The notes: generated by a model not told the origin, from the sequence alone. A stretch of DNA of 64,000 nt from Planctomycetota bacterium (GCA_033763975.1 JANRJM010000011.1:1-64000); one strand, 5' to 3'. Shown: positions 8,391 through 17,229, numbered from the stretch's first letter. Numbers and translations are program-made.

Positions 8391-10433
8391 GTGCAGGAGA
8401 GCCGCCGCCCGATCCGAGTGCTGCCGCCGCTCGTCGCGAACCAGATCGCCGCGGGAGAGGTGGTGGAGCGTCCGGCCAGCGTCGTGAAGGAACTGCTCGA
8501 GAACGCGATCGACGCCGGCGCCACGCGCCTGGTCGTCGAGCTCGAGCAGGGCGGCATCGAGCTGGTGCGCGTGACGGACGACGGCGTGGGGATCCCGCCC
8601 GACGAGCTCCCGCTGGCGCTGGAGCCGCACGCCACGAGCAAAGTCTGGTCGCCCGACGACCTGGCCCGCATCGCGACGCTGGGGTTCCGGGGCGAGGCGC
8701 TCGCGTCGATCGCGTCGGTGTCGCGCCTGTCGATCCGCTCGCGCACGCCCGGCGAGGCGGGCGCGACGCAGATCGACCAGGAGGGCGACCGGCGCACCGC
8801 CCCGCGCCCGGCGCCCGGGGCCGTGGGAACCAGCGTCGGCGTGCGCAACTTGTTCTTCAACACGCCCGCACGCCGCAAGTTCCTCCGCACCGTGCAGACC
8901 GAGCAGGAACGCAGCGTCGAGGTCGTGCGCCACGTCGCGCTGGCGCACCCGGGGGTGGGCGTGCGGCTCACGTGCGACGGGCGCGAGGTGCTCGACCTGC
9001 CGGCGAACCAGTCGCCCCGCGCGCGCGCCCTGGCCGTGCTGGGGGGCGAGCTCGCGGGCGAACTGCTGGACGTGGCGGCCGATCGCTTCGACGACGCGCG
9101 CGGGCTCACGCTGTGGGGGCTCGCGGGCACGCCGTCGATCGCGCGCGGGAGCGCCAAGGGCCAGTTCGTGTTCGTCAACGGGCGCCCGGTGCGCGACCGG
9201 ACGATCCAGCACGCGATCGCCGAGGCGTACCGGGGCCTGATCGACGCGTCGCGCTACCCGACGGTGGTGCTCATGATCGAGATGTCGCCCGAGGGCGTCG
9301 ACGTGAACGTGCACCCGCAGAAGGCCGAGGTGCGCTTCCGCGATTCCTCCATGGTGCACTCGACCGTGCTGCGGGCGCTGCGCGATGCGCTCCGGGGCGC
9401 GGACCTCACGCCCGCGCTGCACGCCTCGCCGGCGTTCCAGTCGCTGGCGCGCCAGGGCGTGCCGGCGTCGATTCCCGGGTCGGGGCTTTCAGGAGTGGGG
9501 CTGTCCGGTCTGGGGCCGCCCGGTTCGGGGCCGCCCAGTTCGGGGCCGTCGGTGCCGAACGCGGCCGGTGCCGCGGCACCGTGGGCCGGCGCGCGCGCGG
9601 GCGCCTCAGGCGACAACGTCGCACGCTTCGTCGAGTACTTCACCCGCCCCGCGCCGGCGCAGCGCACGCTGGATTTGATCTCGGTGCCCGCGCTGCGCGA
9701 GGCGCTCTCCCCCGCGGCTCCGGACGCCGCGTCGCCCGCGCCGGTCGAGGTGCTGGCGCCCGATCGCGCGGGCGCCCCCGACGCAGGCCGCCCCGCCTGG
9801 CGTGACGATCCGCCCGGCCCGCTGGTGCCGCAGGAGGCGCCCCGCGTGCTGCAGGTGCACAAGAGTTTCCTCGTCACGCAGGACGAGCAGGGCGTGGTCA
9901 TCATCGACCAGCACGCCCTGCACGAGCGCGTGATGTTCGAGTACCTGCTGGCCCGCGTGCTCGGCCCCGAAGGGCGGCCTCTGGAAACGCAGCGTCTGCT
10001 CAGCCCCGCGGTGGTCCCGTGCTCGCCCTCGCAGGGCGAGCGGCTGGGCGCGCTCCGCCCGCTGCTGGCGCGCCTGGGCATCGAGTGCGAGGCGCTGGGG
10101 CCGACGACGCTGGGCGTGCAGGCGTTCCCGTCGTTCCTGTTCGAGCGGGGCGTCGATCCCGTCGAGTTCATGACCGGGCTTCTGGAACGCATCGAGCAGG
10201 CCGACTTCCTCCGCGAGGCGTCGCACGCCGGCGAGGCGGCGTTGCGCGAGGTGCTCGACATGATGAGCTGCAAGGCGGCCGTCAAGGCCGGGGACCGCCT
10301 CACCGACCTCGAACTGGGCGAACTCGTGCGACTGCGCGAGGACGTCGAGCGAGCGTCGAGCTGCCCCCACGGGCGCCCGACCAGCATCCGCCTGAGCATC
10401 CGCGAACTGGAGAAGCTCTTCGGGCGGACGTGA
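8391..10433 (+). CDS. mutL: DNA mismatch repair protein MutL (nicking-endonuclease type)
   Basis: MutL couples mismatch recognition by MutS to strand incision. From GTG 8391 the protein has 680 residues. The GHKL ATPase N-terminus is complete: NQIAAGEVVERPASVVKELL, ENAIDAGA, TDDGVGI, HATSKV and GFRGEAL. A central linker (about residues 355-480) is Gly/Pro/Ser-rich and partly encoded by imperfect 15-bp repeats (9505-9550, LGPPGSGPPSSGPS). The C-terminal domain carries the endonuclease metal motif DQHA-x2-E-x4-E (DQHALHERVMFE), with MSCKAAVKAGD and CPHGRP. The protein should therefore nick DNA itself, as in bacteria without MutH. An upstream start at 8283 would overlap the divergent VOC gene and is not favoured. 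Confidence 0.94.
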   Translation: MQESRRPIRVLPPLVANQIAAGEVVERPASVVKELLENAIDAGATRLVVELEQGGIELVRVTDDGVGIPPDELPLALEPHATSKVWSPDDLARIATLGFRGEALASIASVSRLSIRSRTPGEAGATQIDQEGDRRTAPRPAPGAVGTSVGVRNLFFNTPARRKFLRTVQTEQERSVEVVRHVALAHPGVGVRLTCDGREVLDLPANQSPRARALAVLGGELAGELLDVAADRFDDARGLTLWGLAGTPSIARGSAKGQFVFVNGRPVRDRTIQHAIAEAYRGLIDASRYPTVVLMIEMSPEGVDVNVHPQKAEVRFRDSSMVHSTVLRALRDALRGADLTPALHASPAFQSLARQGVPASIPGSGLSGVGLSGLGPPGSGPPSSGPSVPNAAGAAAPWAGARAGASGDNVARFVEYFTRPAPAQRTLDLISVPALREALSPAAPDAASPAPVEVLAPDRAGAPDAGRPAWRDDPPGPLVPQEAPRVLQVHKSFLVTQDEQGVVIIDQHALHERVMFEYLLARVLGPEGRPLETQRLLSPAVVPCSPSQGERLGALRPLLARLGIECEALGPTTLGVQAFPSFLFERGVDPVEFMTGLLERIEQADFLREASHAGEAALREVLDMMSCKAAVKAGDRLTDLELGELVRLREDVERASSCPHGRPTSIRLSIRELEKLFGRT

Positions 10434-10467
10434 CGCGGCGGTCAGCGATCAACGCCCCGCGCGCCCT

Positions 10468-11055
10468 CTACGACCGCCGCCGGCGGGCGACGGCCAGCCC
10501 GGTCGCGAGCAGGAGGGCGCTCGCGCCCGGGGAGGGCACGTCGACGACGACGTCCCAGCCGTACTCGGTGTACGGCCCGATCTGCTGCACCCAGAACGAG
10601 TACGTGCCCGCGGGCAGCGGCGGGGTGAACCCCATGCCGTTGCTGCCCATGATGGGGAGCAGGTCGACGTTCAGGTCCTGGGGACCGAAGAGCATCCAGC
10701 CGAGGAGGTCGTCGGGCTGCACGGTCTCGGGGTCGTTCGGAAAGACCGGGCCGGGCTGAATGCCGCCGAACGCGGCGAAGTCGTCCGACGCCCAGCCGGT
10801 GAGCGTGATGGACGAGAGTTGAAAGCCCGCGGGCACGGTGAAGCTGAAGTAATCGCGGTCGAACGAGCCGTCCGGGTTGTCACCCGAGATCACGCCGAAC
10901 AACTCGTTCGAGCCCGGCGTGAGCGTGAACGCCGTGGGCTCGAAGCGGTTATTGGACAGGTCTCCCTGCAGGAACTCGTTGTAGAGCAGCCCCGCGCTGG
11001 CCGGGGCGGCCAGGGGGACGCAGAGCATCAGGATCGCGGCTGAGCGGGTGTTCAT
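10468..11055 (-). CDS. Exported protein with PEP-CTERM-like C-terminus
   Basis: The 195-residue protein starts with a classic signal peptide (MNTRSAAILMLCVPLAAPASA, cleavage after about residue 21). A beta-rich domain of the pre-peptidase C-terminal type follows, with an Asn/Asp-rich section (GDNPDGSFDRDYFSFTVPAG) reminiscent of PPC domains. The last residues are VPSPG, a hydrophobic helix (ASALLLATGLAVA) and RRRRS, the tripartite PEP-CTERM sorting signal recognised by exosortase in the variant form common in planctomycetes. A GGAGG ribosome binding site sits about eight bases before the ATG. Likely a cell-surface protein of unknown role. It converges with mutL, and an exosortase gene is not in the window. 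Confidence 0.85.
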   Translation of the reverse strand: MNTRSAAILMLCVPLAAPASAGLLYNEFLQGDLSNNRFEPTAFTLTPGSNELFGVISGDNPDGSFDRDYFSFTVPAGFQLSSITLTGWASDDFAAFGGIQPGPVFPNDPETVQPDDLLGWMLFGPQDLNVDLLPIMGSNGMGFTPPLPAGTYSFWVQQIGPYTEYGWDVVVDVPSPGASALLLATGLAVARRRRS

Positions 11056-11242
11056 GCGGGGGTCCTCCGTCGTGCGGAACGATCAATTCTGGCACATGTT
11101 TCTGCGCGGGCAAGCAAATTCGGTGATCGCCGCCTCCGGGCGCCCGCATGAACCGCTGGTTTCGCGGGTGCTGCGTCGTGCGCCCGATCAGCCGGGCGCC
11201 CCGGGGCGTATCGAGCGTGGGGACGGGCCCAGGGAGGCGCCC

Positions 11243-11632
11243 GTGAAAGACGTTCGAGTGATTCACCCCGACGGGACGACGACGCGCGCCGTCACCGATT
11301 CTTCCGTCGAGCACGTGCTGCCCGAGACGACCATGCCCGGCACGCCCGAGGAAGCGGCCTCGGAAATCCGCGAGGTGAGCCCCGAAGGCCGCCCCGGCGA
11401 CGCGAAGACCGGCCCGGGCGGGATCATGCTGTGGATGGCGGCGGCGCTCGTGTTCGTGATCGTCGTGTCGGTGGTGGTGGGGTGGTGGGTCGATTGGCCG
11501 GTGGGCGCGATGGTGTTCGCAATCGGTACGATCGGGCTGCTGTCGAACCCGTCGATCTACGCCGCGGCGAGCCGGGCGAAGGAGCGCGGGGCGGTCATCC
11601 GCCAGCACCGGCACGACCACCCGCCGCGGTGA
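11243..11632 (+). CDS. Small membrane protein, 129 aa
   Basis: GTG 11243 is selected because GGGAGG lies six bases upstream. Frames starting earlier would be Arg-rich and lack a site. The first 60 residues are soluble and acidic (VIHPDGTTTRAVTDSSVEHV, PETTMPGTPEEAASEIREVS). Two adjacent membrane helices follow (IMLWMAAALVFVIVVSVVVGW and WPVGAMVFAIGTIGLLSNP), and a basic, His-containing tail ends the protein. Both helices are long enough to span the membrane, giving a hairpin. I do not recognise the family. The gene is divergent from the PEP-CTERM protein and converges with pgk. Confidence 0.75.
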   Translation: MKDVRVIHPDGTTTRAVTDSSVEHVLPETTMPGTPEEAASEIREVSPEGRPGDAKTGPGGIMLWMAAALVFVIVVSVVVGWWVDWPVGAMVFAIGTIGLLSNPSIYAAASRAKERGAVIRQHRHDHPPR

Positions 11633-11716
11633 AGCACCCGCGCAGGACGAGCCGCGCGTGGGGCGTTCGGCCCGTGCGGCACCCCGGGGCGCGATGTGTC
11701 GAAGGCGCGAGCGTGC

Positions 11717-12922
11717 CTACGCGTTGTCGAGCAGGTCGACGCTCTCGAACTTCTTGCCCTCGAGCATCTCGAGGCTGGCGCCCCCGCCGGTCGAGACGTG
11801 CGACATCCTGTCGGCGAGGTGGAACTTCTCGACCGCCGCGGCGGAGTCACCCCCGCCGACGATGGAGACGGCACCGCTCTTGGTGGCGTCGGCGATGGCC
11901 TTGGCCACCTGCTGGGTGCCCTGCGAGAAGGGCGACCACTCGAACACGCCCATCGGCCCGTTCCACACGATCGTCTTGGCCTTGCGCAGCGTGAGGGCGT
12001 ACTTGGTCTGGGTCTTGGGGCCGATGTCGAGCCCCATGAACCCGTCCTTGATCTCGGCGTCGAAGACCTCGATGTCGCCGGACTGCTCGTCGAACTGCGT
12101 GGAGCAGACGTGGTCGAGCGGGTAGAGGATCTCGACCTTCATCTTCTTGTCGAGCTCGATGATGCGTTTCGCGTCCGCGATGCGGTCCTGCTCCACGCGC
12201 GAGGTGCCGACGTTCTTGCCCATCGCCGCGAGGAACGTGTAGGCCATCGCGCCGCCGACAAGGATGAAATCGGCCTTGGGCAGCAGGTTCTCGATGGCGC
12301 CCAGCTTGTCCGAGACCTTCGCCCCGCCGAGCACGACGACGAAGGGCTTGGCCGGGTTCGCGAGCGTCTCGGAGAGGAACTTGATCTCCTTCTCGACCAG
12401 GAACCCGCTGACGCGGGGCTTGCCGCTCATGGCCTTGGGGACCGCGACCATGCTGGCGTCGGGGCGGTGGCAGGTGCCGAAGGCGTCGTTCACGTAGACG
12501 TCCCCGTACGCCGCGAGCTTGGCCGCGAACGCCGGATCGCCCTTCTTCTCGCCCTTGTGGAAGCGGAGATTCTCGAGCAGCAGCACGTCGCCGTTCTGCA
12601 TCGCCGCGACGGCGGCCGCGGCGGCCTGGTCGGTGCAGTCCTGGCTGGGGAACGCGACGGGCTTGCCGAGCAGTTCGCCGAGGCGGACGGCGCACGCCTT
12701 GAGCGAGGCGTCGGCCTCGTAGCCCTGCCCCTCGGGTCGCCCCATGTGCGACATGAGGATCGCCCGCCCGCCCCGGTCGATGACGGAGCGGATCGTGGGG
12801 AGCGCCTCGCGGATGCGCCGGTCGTCGGTGATCGCGCCGTTCTCGACCGGCACGTTGAAGTCGACGCGGATCAGGACGCGTTTCGCGGACACGTCGACGG
12901 CGCCGATGGTCTTCTTGGGCAT
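11717..12922 (-). CDS. pgk: Phosphoglycerate kinase
   Basis: Pgk transfers phosphate from 1,3-bisphosphoglycerate to ADP in glycolysis. The 401-residue length is normal. Diagnostic blocks are [14 protein letters not shown] (residues 14-27), [35 protein letters not shown], the hinge/substrate segment [24 protein letters not shown] and the C-terminal nucleotide loop [14 protein letters not shown], ending in [19 protein letters not shown] precedes the ATG. It follows atpH by 40 bp on the same strand, where the genes for the F1 subunits would normally follow, so it probably belongs to the ATP synthase transcript. gap and tpi are not visible nearby. Confidence 0.96.
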   Translation of the reverse strand: MPKKTIGAVDVSAKRVLIRVDFNVPVENGAITDDRRIREALPTIRSVIDRGGRAILMSHMGRPEGQGYEADASLKACAVRLGELLGKPVAFPSQDCTDQAAAAAVAAMQNGDVLLLENLRFHKGEKKGDPAFAAKLAAYGDVYVNDAFGTCHRPDASMVAVPKAMSGKPRVSGFLVEKEIKFLSETLANPAKPFVVVLGGAKVSDKLGAIENLLPKADFILVGGAMAYTFLAAMGKNVGTSRVEQDRIADAKRIIELDKKMKVEILYPLDHVCSTQFDEQSGDIEVFDAEIKDGFMGLDIGPKTQTKYALTLRKAKTIVWNGPMGVFEWSPFSQGTQQVAKAIADATKSGAVSIVGGGDSAAAVEKFHLADRMSHVSTGGGASLEMLEGKKFESVDLLDNA

Positions 12923-12962
12923 GGGCTGTTCTCCGCTGGAGTTCGGGTCGGGCGGGGACGGG

Positions 12963-13571
12963 CTACTCGGACAGGATGTCGGGGAGGCGCGCTCGCACGC
13001 CGGCCGCCCCGTCGGTCGCCAGCTGGTCCTTCAGACGCCGCAGCTTCGTGGCGATCGACCCGTCGATGAGCTGGTCGCCGATGCGCAGCTTGACCCCGCC
13101 GATCATCTGCGGATCGATGTACGGGTGCAGCACGACCTCGCGCGACAGCGCCCCCTGCAGGCGCTCGCGCAGCGAGGCGAGCGAGGCGGCGTCGAGGCGC
13201 TCGGCGGTGAAGACGTCCACCTCGACGCGTCCCAGGCGCTGCTGCACGAGCGAATCGAACCCCTCGACGAACGCCGGCAGCGCGCCGATCCGCTTCTTCG
13301 CGTTCAGCACCAGCAGGAAGTTCAGGGTCAGGTCCGTCACGCGCCCGGCGAAGATCCGGCGCAGCGACGCGCCCCGCGCCTCGGCGGTCACCGATCGCGA
13401 CGAGAGCAGCTCGGCGAACTCGGCGTCGTGGCGCGCGATCTCCAGGACGTCCTCGAGTTCGGCCAGCACTTCTTCGATCTTCTCGCGCCCGCCCCGCTCC
13501 GACGCGAGGTCGTACAGGCTGCGGGCGTAGGTGAGCGCGACGGCGTCGGCGGGGATTTCGAGCAGCGGCAT
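12963..13571 (-). CDS. atpH: ATP synthase F1 delta subunit
   Basis: The delta subunit joins F1 to the peripheral stalk (OSCP in mitochondria). The 202-residue protein has the N-terminal helical bundle opening ([17 protein letters not shown]), a middle section [25 protein letters not shown] typical of the family, and the C-terminal [23 protein letters not shown] block that ends bacterial delta subunits. It is about 20 residues longer than the E. coli protein. It is 49 bp downstream of atpF and 40 bp upstream of pgk. Normally atpA, atpG, atpD and atpC would come next; their absence means the F1 core is encoded elsewhere. Confidence 0.9.
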   Translation of the reverse strand: MPLLEIPADAVALTYARSLYDLASERGGREKIEEVLAELEDVLEIARHDAEFAELLSSRSVTAEARGASLRRIFAGRVTDLTLNFLLVLNAKKRIGALPAFVEGFDSLVQQRLGRVEVDVFTAERLDAASLASLRERLQGALSREVVLHPYIDPQMIGGVKLRIGDQLIDGSIATKLRRLKDQLATDGAAGVRARLPDILSE

Positions 13572-13619
13572 GGTCGGTCGTCGTCCTTCCTCGGGAGGGG
13601 GTCGTCCGCGGGCGCGCGG

Positions 13620-14207
13620 TCAGTTCCGCGACGCCGCCAGCTGGGTCACCGATTCTTCGACCAGCGCCTGGGTGTCGGCGGGGGTCACCTGGCGCTTCAG
13701 GATCTTGCCGGCGATCATCGCGCCGAGGTTCGACGCCTCGGCGTAGACCTCCGCCACCGCCGCCCGCTTGGCGGCCTCGATGTCCTTGCGGGCCCGGTCG
13801 CGCATCGCCGTCAGCTCCGCGTCGGCCTGGGCCTTGAGCGACGCCGCCAGCGCCGTCTGCTGCTGGCGCGCCTGCTCGATCATCTTCTGGGCCTCGGCCC
13901 GCGCCTGCGCGAGCGACTGCTGGTACTGCTCCAGCGCGTCCTTGGCCTGCTGGCGGGCCATCTCGGCGGCCTCGATCTCTTCGCGGATCTTGTTCGACCG
14001 GGCGTCGAGCGCCCCGGCGATCACGGGCCACACCTTCACGTGCAGCACCGCCGCCACGATCACGAACACCACCACCGCGGTGATCGCCGTCACCAGCCCC
14101 TGGTTGGGCGAGGGGACGGCCTGCAGCGGCGCGTGATGGGCATCGTCGGCTCCGAACGCGACCGGGGCCAGCACAGCGAGCATCGCGAACGACACGGGGA
14201 TCTTCAT
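13620..14207 (-). CDS. atpF: ATP synthase FO b subunit
   Basis: The b subunit forms the peripheral stalk. The 195-residue protein has one true anchor helix (VTAITAVVVFVIVAAVLHVKV, about residues 38-58) and then a long, charged, heptad-like helix (residues 70-190, rich in Glu/Arg/Ala/Gln). Before the anchor there is an additional hydrophobic N-terminus (MKIPVSFAMLAVLAPVAFGA) that looks like a cleavable signal peptide. Such a leader is not found in the E. coli protein, but is seen in several planctomycete and other bacterial b subunits. It follows atpE by about 110 bp and precedes atpH. Only one b-type gene is present, so the stalk is presumably a homodimer. Confidence 0.92.
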   Translation of the reverse strand: MKIPVSFAMLAVLAPVAFGADDAHHAPLQAVPSPNQGLVTAITAVVVFVIVAAVLHVKVWPVIAGALDARSNKIREEIEAAEMARQQAKDALEQYQQSLAQARAEAQKMIEQARQQQTALAASLKAQADAELTAMRDRARKDIEAAKRAAVAEVYAEASNLGAMIAGKILKRQVTPADTQALVEESVTQLAASRN

Positions 14208-14317
14208 GCGGCAACTCCGCGAACGGGTGGCGGGGCTCCAGGCCCCTTCGGGTGGATCTCGAACAATCGCCCCGACGCCGGTGAGGGCGGCGGGGCGTAC
14301 GTCTGGATGACGGAGCC

Positions 14318-14629
14318 TTAGGCCAGGAAGCCCACGGCCACCGCGAACAGCGTCGCGCCTTCGATCAGCGCCGCCGCCAGGATCATGTTGATCTGCACCT
14401 TGCCGGCCGCCTCGGGCTGGCGGGCGATCGACTCGACGGCGGCCTTGCCGACCAGGCCGATGCCCAGCCCGCCGCCCACCACCGCCAGGCCCGCGCCCAG
14501 CGCCGCCAGGCCCTTGCCCATGGGCGTGCCGACGTCCTCGGCGGCCTGGGGGGCGGCGGCCGCCGCCGCCGCGATCGCCGGGAAGGCCAGCACCGCGGCG
14601 CCGGCGAACAGAGCAGAGATCTTCTTCAT
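14318..14629 (-). CDS. atpE: ATP synthase FO c subunit
   Basis: Subunit c forms the rotating ring. ATG 14629 starts MKKISALFAGAAVLAFPAIA, a signal-like leader of about 30 residues, before the two-helix hairpin. The loop motif ARQPEAAGK is intact and the ion-binding carboxylate is the Glu in AALIEGATLFA. Residues that define sodium rings are lacking: the helix-1 Gln position is Ile (GLGIGLVG) and the residue after the Glu is Gly rather than Ser. A proton-driven ring is therefore expected. The mature part is about 73 residues. AAGGA precedes the start. It sits in the usual place between atpB and atpF. Confidence 0.93.
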   Translation of the reverse strand: MKKISALFAGAAVLAFPAIAAAAAAAPQAAEDVGTPMGKGLAALGAGLAVVGGGLGIGLVGKAAVESIARQPEAAGKVQINMILAAALIEGATLFAVAVGFLA

Positions 14630-14714
14630 CGCAACATTCCTTTCACACCAACAACCCGCACGAGCGAGGAAAGCGTCGGGGCGGGGTCCGCCGCCGCCGA
14701 ACATGGCCCGTTAT

Positions 14715-15632
14715 TCACGCGTGCGCGTGCTCGTGGCCGGGGGCATGGGCGTGCTCGTGTTCGTGCCCATGCTCGTCCGAGTGATCCATGAGAGAGATGA
14801 ACACCGTCGTGAGGAACATGAAGATGAACGCCTGCAGGAACGCGACGAACAGCTCCAGGAACATGATCGCGATCGCCCCGACGACGCTGATCAGCGTCAC
14901 CGGCGCCTGGATCAGCAGGCTCTTGCCCCACACCTGCCCCACGAACCCGAACAGCGTCGCCAGCAGGATGTGCCCGGCGGTCATGTTCGCGAACAGACGC
15001 AGCGCCAGCGCCACCGGCTTGATCAGCACCTGCCCCGCGAACTCCAGCAGGAAGATCAGCCACGCCACGAACCAGGGCGAGCCCGCCGTCATGTGCGCGA
15101 AGTACCCGCCGATCCCCAGCCGCTGGATCGCCGCGATGTTGAAGAAGATGCCCGCGATGACGGCGAGCGCTCCGGTCACCCAGATGTTCTGCGTCGCCGT
15201 CCCGCCGATGAACGTCTCGTGGTCCGCCTTCAGGTCCGGGATCGCGATGTGCACGATGTCCATCAGCGGGACCAGCCCCAGCAGGTTGTTGATCAGGATG
15301 AAGAAAAAGATCGTCCAGAGGAACGGCGTCACCTTGTTCGTGCGATCGTGCAGCAGCGGGCGGACGACCTCCTCGCGCAGGTACAGGCAGATCACCTCGA
15401 TCATCTGCGGGAACCGACCCCGCGTGAGGTACCGGTCCGCGCCCATCGTGTCCGGGCCCGTGCGGATCCGCCCGGCGACCCACAGCATGCCCAGCACCAG
15501 CAGCACGCCCCCCAGCACCAGGTTCCCCTGATTGCCGGACCACAGCCACAGCCCGTGGTCCGTCTTGAGGAACGGGTGGTTGTACACGTGCTGGGCGGGG
15601 TCGTCGGCGGCGAGAGTGAACAACTGGTGCAT
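14715..15632 (-). CDS. atpB: ATP synthase FO a subunit
   Basis: Subunit a provides the proton half-channels. The 305-residue protein has at least five membrane helices and the essential Arg in LALRLFANMTAGH, with the helix-5 Gln/Glu-containing region following. The C-terminus is an unusual 25-residue His-rich tail (DEHGHEHEHAHAPGHEHAHA). Two starts are possible: ATG 15632, with GGAG five bases upstream (used here), and ATG 15650, which overlaps the upstream stop as ATGA and would add MTFGAP. The gene follows an AtpI-like gene immediately and precedes atpE by about 85 bp. The His tail could bind metal but has no known role. Confidence 0.93.
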   Translation of the reverse strand: MHQLFTLAADDPAQHVYNHPFLKTDHGLWLWSGNQGNLVLGGVLLVLGMLWVAGRIRTGPDTMGADRYLTRGRFPQMIEVICLYLREEVVRPLLHDRTNKVTPFLWTIFFFILINNLLGLVPLMDIVHIAIPDLKADHETFIGGTATQNIWVTGALAVIAGIFFNIAAIQRLGIGGYFAHMTAGSPWFVAWLIFLLEFAGQVLIKPVALALRLFANMTAGHILLATLFGFVGQVWGKSLLIQAPVTLISVVGAIAIMFLELFVAFLQAFIFMFLTTVFISLMDHSDEHGHEHEHAHAPGHEHAHA

Positions 15633-15646
15633 GGGTGCTCCGAAAG

Positions 15647-16126
15647 TCATGCGGCGTGGGGGCCGGCCCCGCCGCGCTCCGACGCGGGCCGCAGGCCCCG
15701 CGCGAGTGGGTCTGTCGGTACGAGCGCGACGCCGCCGGAGCGTCCGCGCAGAATCACGATCGCCATCGCCGTTTCCGCCACCAGCACGACGCCCGCCCCG
15801 GCCAGCAGCGCGATCGCGAACGGCTGACGGGGCAGGTCCTCGACCACGCGGCTCGCCAGCCCGCCCGCCGACAGCAGCGCCAGCATCCGGGCCATCGACG
15901 ACCCCGCCACCACCAGGCCCCACCGCTCGGCGGACACGTGCAGCAGCGCCGGCGCGAAGGTGAACACCGACGACACCAGCAAGACCAGGACCGCGGCCTG
16001 CTTCGCCCCGCCGGTGTTCTCGCCCGCGGGCGCCAGCATCCACGCCAACCCCAGCGCGACACCCGTCGCGATGGTCATCGCGAGGGCGTATCGGACGCGC
16101 GGGATGGCGGAAGACGGGTCACGCAT
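15647..16126 (-). CDS. AtpI-like four-helix membrane protein, second copy
   Basis: The 159-residue protein has four predicted membrane helices (starting ALAMTIATGVALGLAWMLA, AAVLVLLVSSVFTFAPALL, GSSMARMLALLSAGGLAS, PFAIALLAGAGVVLVAETAMA). Size, topology and position immediately before atpB match the ATP synthase I subunit, which helps assemble the c ring and binds magnesium, although conservation of that family is low. Its second half resembles the protein at 16690-17229 (shared SM-x-R, P-F-x-x-AL and AE positions), so the two look like paralogues. The stop touches the possible upstream atpB start. Function is inferred from position and topology. Confidence 0.65.
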   Translation of the reverse strand: MRDPSSAIPRVRYALAMTIATGVALGLAWMLAPAGENTGGAKQAAVLVLLVSSVFTFAPALLHVSAERWGLVVAGSSMARMLALLSAGGLASRVVEDLPRQPFAIALLAGAGVVLVAETAMAIVILRGRSGGVALVPTDPLARGLRPASERGGAGPHAA

Positions 16127-16198
16127 GGTCTGGCCCCGCGCCCTGCCCGGCGCGAGGGGATCAAGGGTAGCGCTCGCGTCCCCGTCCGGCGAGGTTGG

Positions 16199-16693
16199 TC
16201 ACGGTTTGCGCGCGCCCCGCGGGCCGTCCCCCGGGCGCTGCCCCGGTCCCGGGCTCCCGGCGCGCTCGCCACCCCTCGCCCGCTCGCGGGCACGCTCCTC
16301 GAGCAGGGTGCGACGCAGGATCCGCCAGAGCGCGTACGCGAAGCCCAGCCCCAGCCCGATGAGTGCGCCCGTGGGCGTCGACTTGAAGTAGAGATCGGCT
16401 GCGACGCCGATGAGCAGCCCGCCCGCGATGGTGAACATGAACTCCATCGCCACGCCCCAGGCCTTGCCCATCTCGCTGAGCGAGGTGCGGCGTGATGCGC
16501 CCGTCTCGGCGGGGGCTCGCACCGGGTGCAGCAGCACCGACGGGATCGGCGGGGGCTCGGGCGTTGGGGGAATGAACGCGACGTCGTGGCGGGCGTCCTC
16601 ACCGGGAGTGTGGTCGTGCCCGCCGCTCCACGGCCCGGGGTCGGGCGGGGAAAAGTCGGGGGGCGGAACGTCCGGCGGGGGGGAGTCGCTCAC
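16199..16693 (-). CDS. AtpZ/AtpI-family ATP synthase accessory protein
   Basis: The 164-residue protein has a long Pro-rich soluble N-terminus (PPPDVPPPDFSPPDPGPWSG), then a two-helix module, MEFMFTIAGGLLIGVAADLYF and PTGALIGLGLGFAYALWRILR, which is the AtpZ core found ahead of atp operons, and a highly basic, Gly/Arg-rich C-terminus. AtpZ works with AtpI in ion handling and c-ring assembly. The GTG start overlaps the previous stop by four bases (GTGA), indicating translational coupling. The much longer open frame upstream in this phase, over alaS, is antisense-type noise and not part of the gene. The Pro-rich head is about twice the size of the conserved domain. Confidence 0.75.
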   Translation of the reverse strand: MSDSPPPDVPPPDFSPPDPGPWSGGHDHTPGEDARHDVAFIPPTPEPPPIPSVLLHPVRAPAETGASRRTSLSEMGKAWGVAMEFMFTIAGGLLIGVAADLYFKSTPTGALIGLGLGFAYALWRILRRTLLEERARERARGGERAGSPGPGQRPGDGPRGARKP

Positions 16694-17229
16694 GGGGCAT
16701 TGTTCGGGGGTATACCCGACCCGTGCCGGCGCAGGGCCAGCACCGCCCAGGTCGCCTCGGCCGCGGTGATGAGGAACACCGCGGCGATCAGCGCCACGAC
16801 GAAGGGCGTGCGCTCCGGGCGGAGGTTGATCCAGAGCGTGTAGCCGAGAAGGCCCGCCACGCCCAGTCGCACCATGGACGCCACGACGATGGCCACGCCC
16901 AGCCGCGACGGGCCGCGCATCGCCCGGGGCGCGAGCACGAAAAGCCCGACGACCGCCCCCGCGCACGCCGCGAACGCCCCGAGCATCGCCGAGTGGGACG
17001 GGCTGGTGCCGCCGGACTTTTCGCCCACGATGCCCGCGGCGAAGAACCCCAGCGGCATCGCGAGGAGGCACGCGCACGCGACCGCACCAACCAACAGGGG
17101 CAGGCGCCCGATCGGGGCGTCGGGAACTGCGCCCGGGCCCGTGCCGCGCACGCCTCCCGGCGGCGCCGCCGAGCCCGCGGGCGCGGGTTGGTCCGGGGCC
17201 TTGTCGATGGGCCTTGGGGGGGCGCTCAT
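16690..17229 (-). CDS. AtpI-like four-helix membrane protein, first copy
   Basis: The 179-residue protein has a disordered Pro/Gly-rich N-terminus of about 40 residues and then four membrane helices (PLLVGAVACACLLAMPLGFFA, HSAMLGAFAACAGAVVGLFVL, LGVAIVVASMVRLGVAGLLGY and FVVALIAAVFLITAAEATWA). The second helix pair aligns by eye with the protein at 15647-16126, with SMVR against SMAR and a shared AE near the end. It begins seven bases after alaS stops and ends by overlapping the AtpZ start. Position suggests an ATP synthase assembly factor. I cannot say which of the two copies is the functional AtpI. Confidence 0.65.
   Translation of the reverse strand: MSAPPRPIDKAPDQPAPAGSAAPPGGVRGTGPGAVPDAPIGRLPLLVGAVACACLLAMPLGFFAAGIVGEKSGGTSPSHSAMLGAFAACAGAVVGLFVLAPRAMRGPSRLGVAIVVASMVRLGVAGLLGYTLWINLRPERTPFVVALIAAVFLITAAEATWAVLALRRHGSGIPPNNAP

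Noticed and set aside
9505-9550. Mobile or recombinogenic repeat in mutL
   Set aside because: The 15-bp imperfect repeats stay in frame and encode a Gly/Pro/Ser linker, as expected for the variable region of MutL.
10435-10481. Terminator between mutL and the PEP-CTERM gene
   Set aside because: A 9-bp stem (GCGGCGGTC/GACCGCCGC) exists but has a 28-base loop, no T tract, and one arm inside coding sequence.
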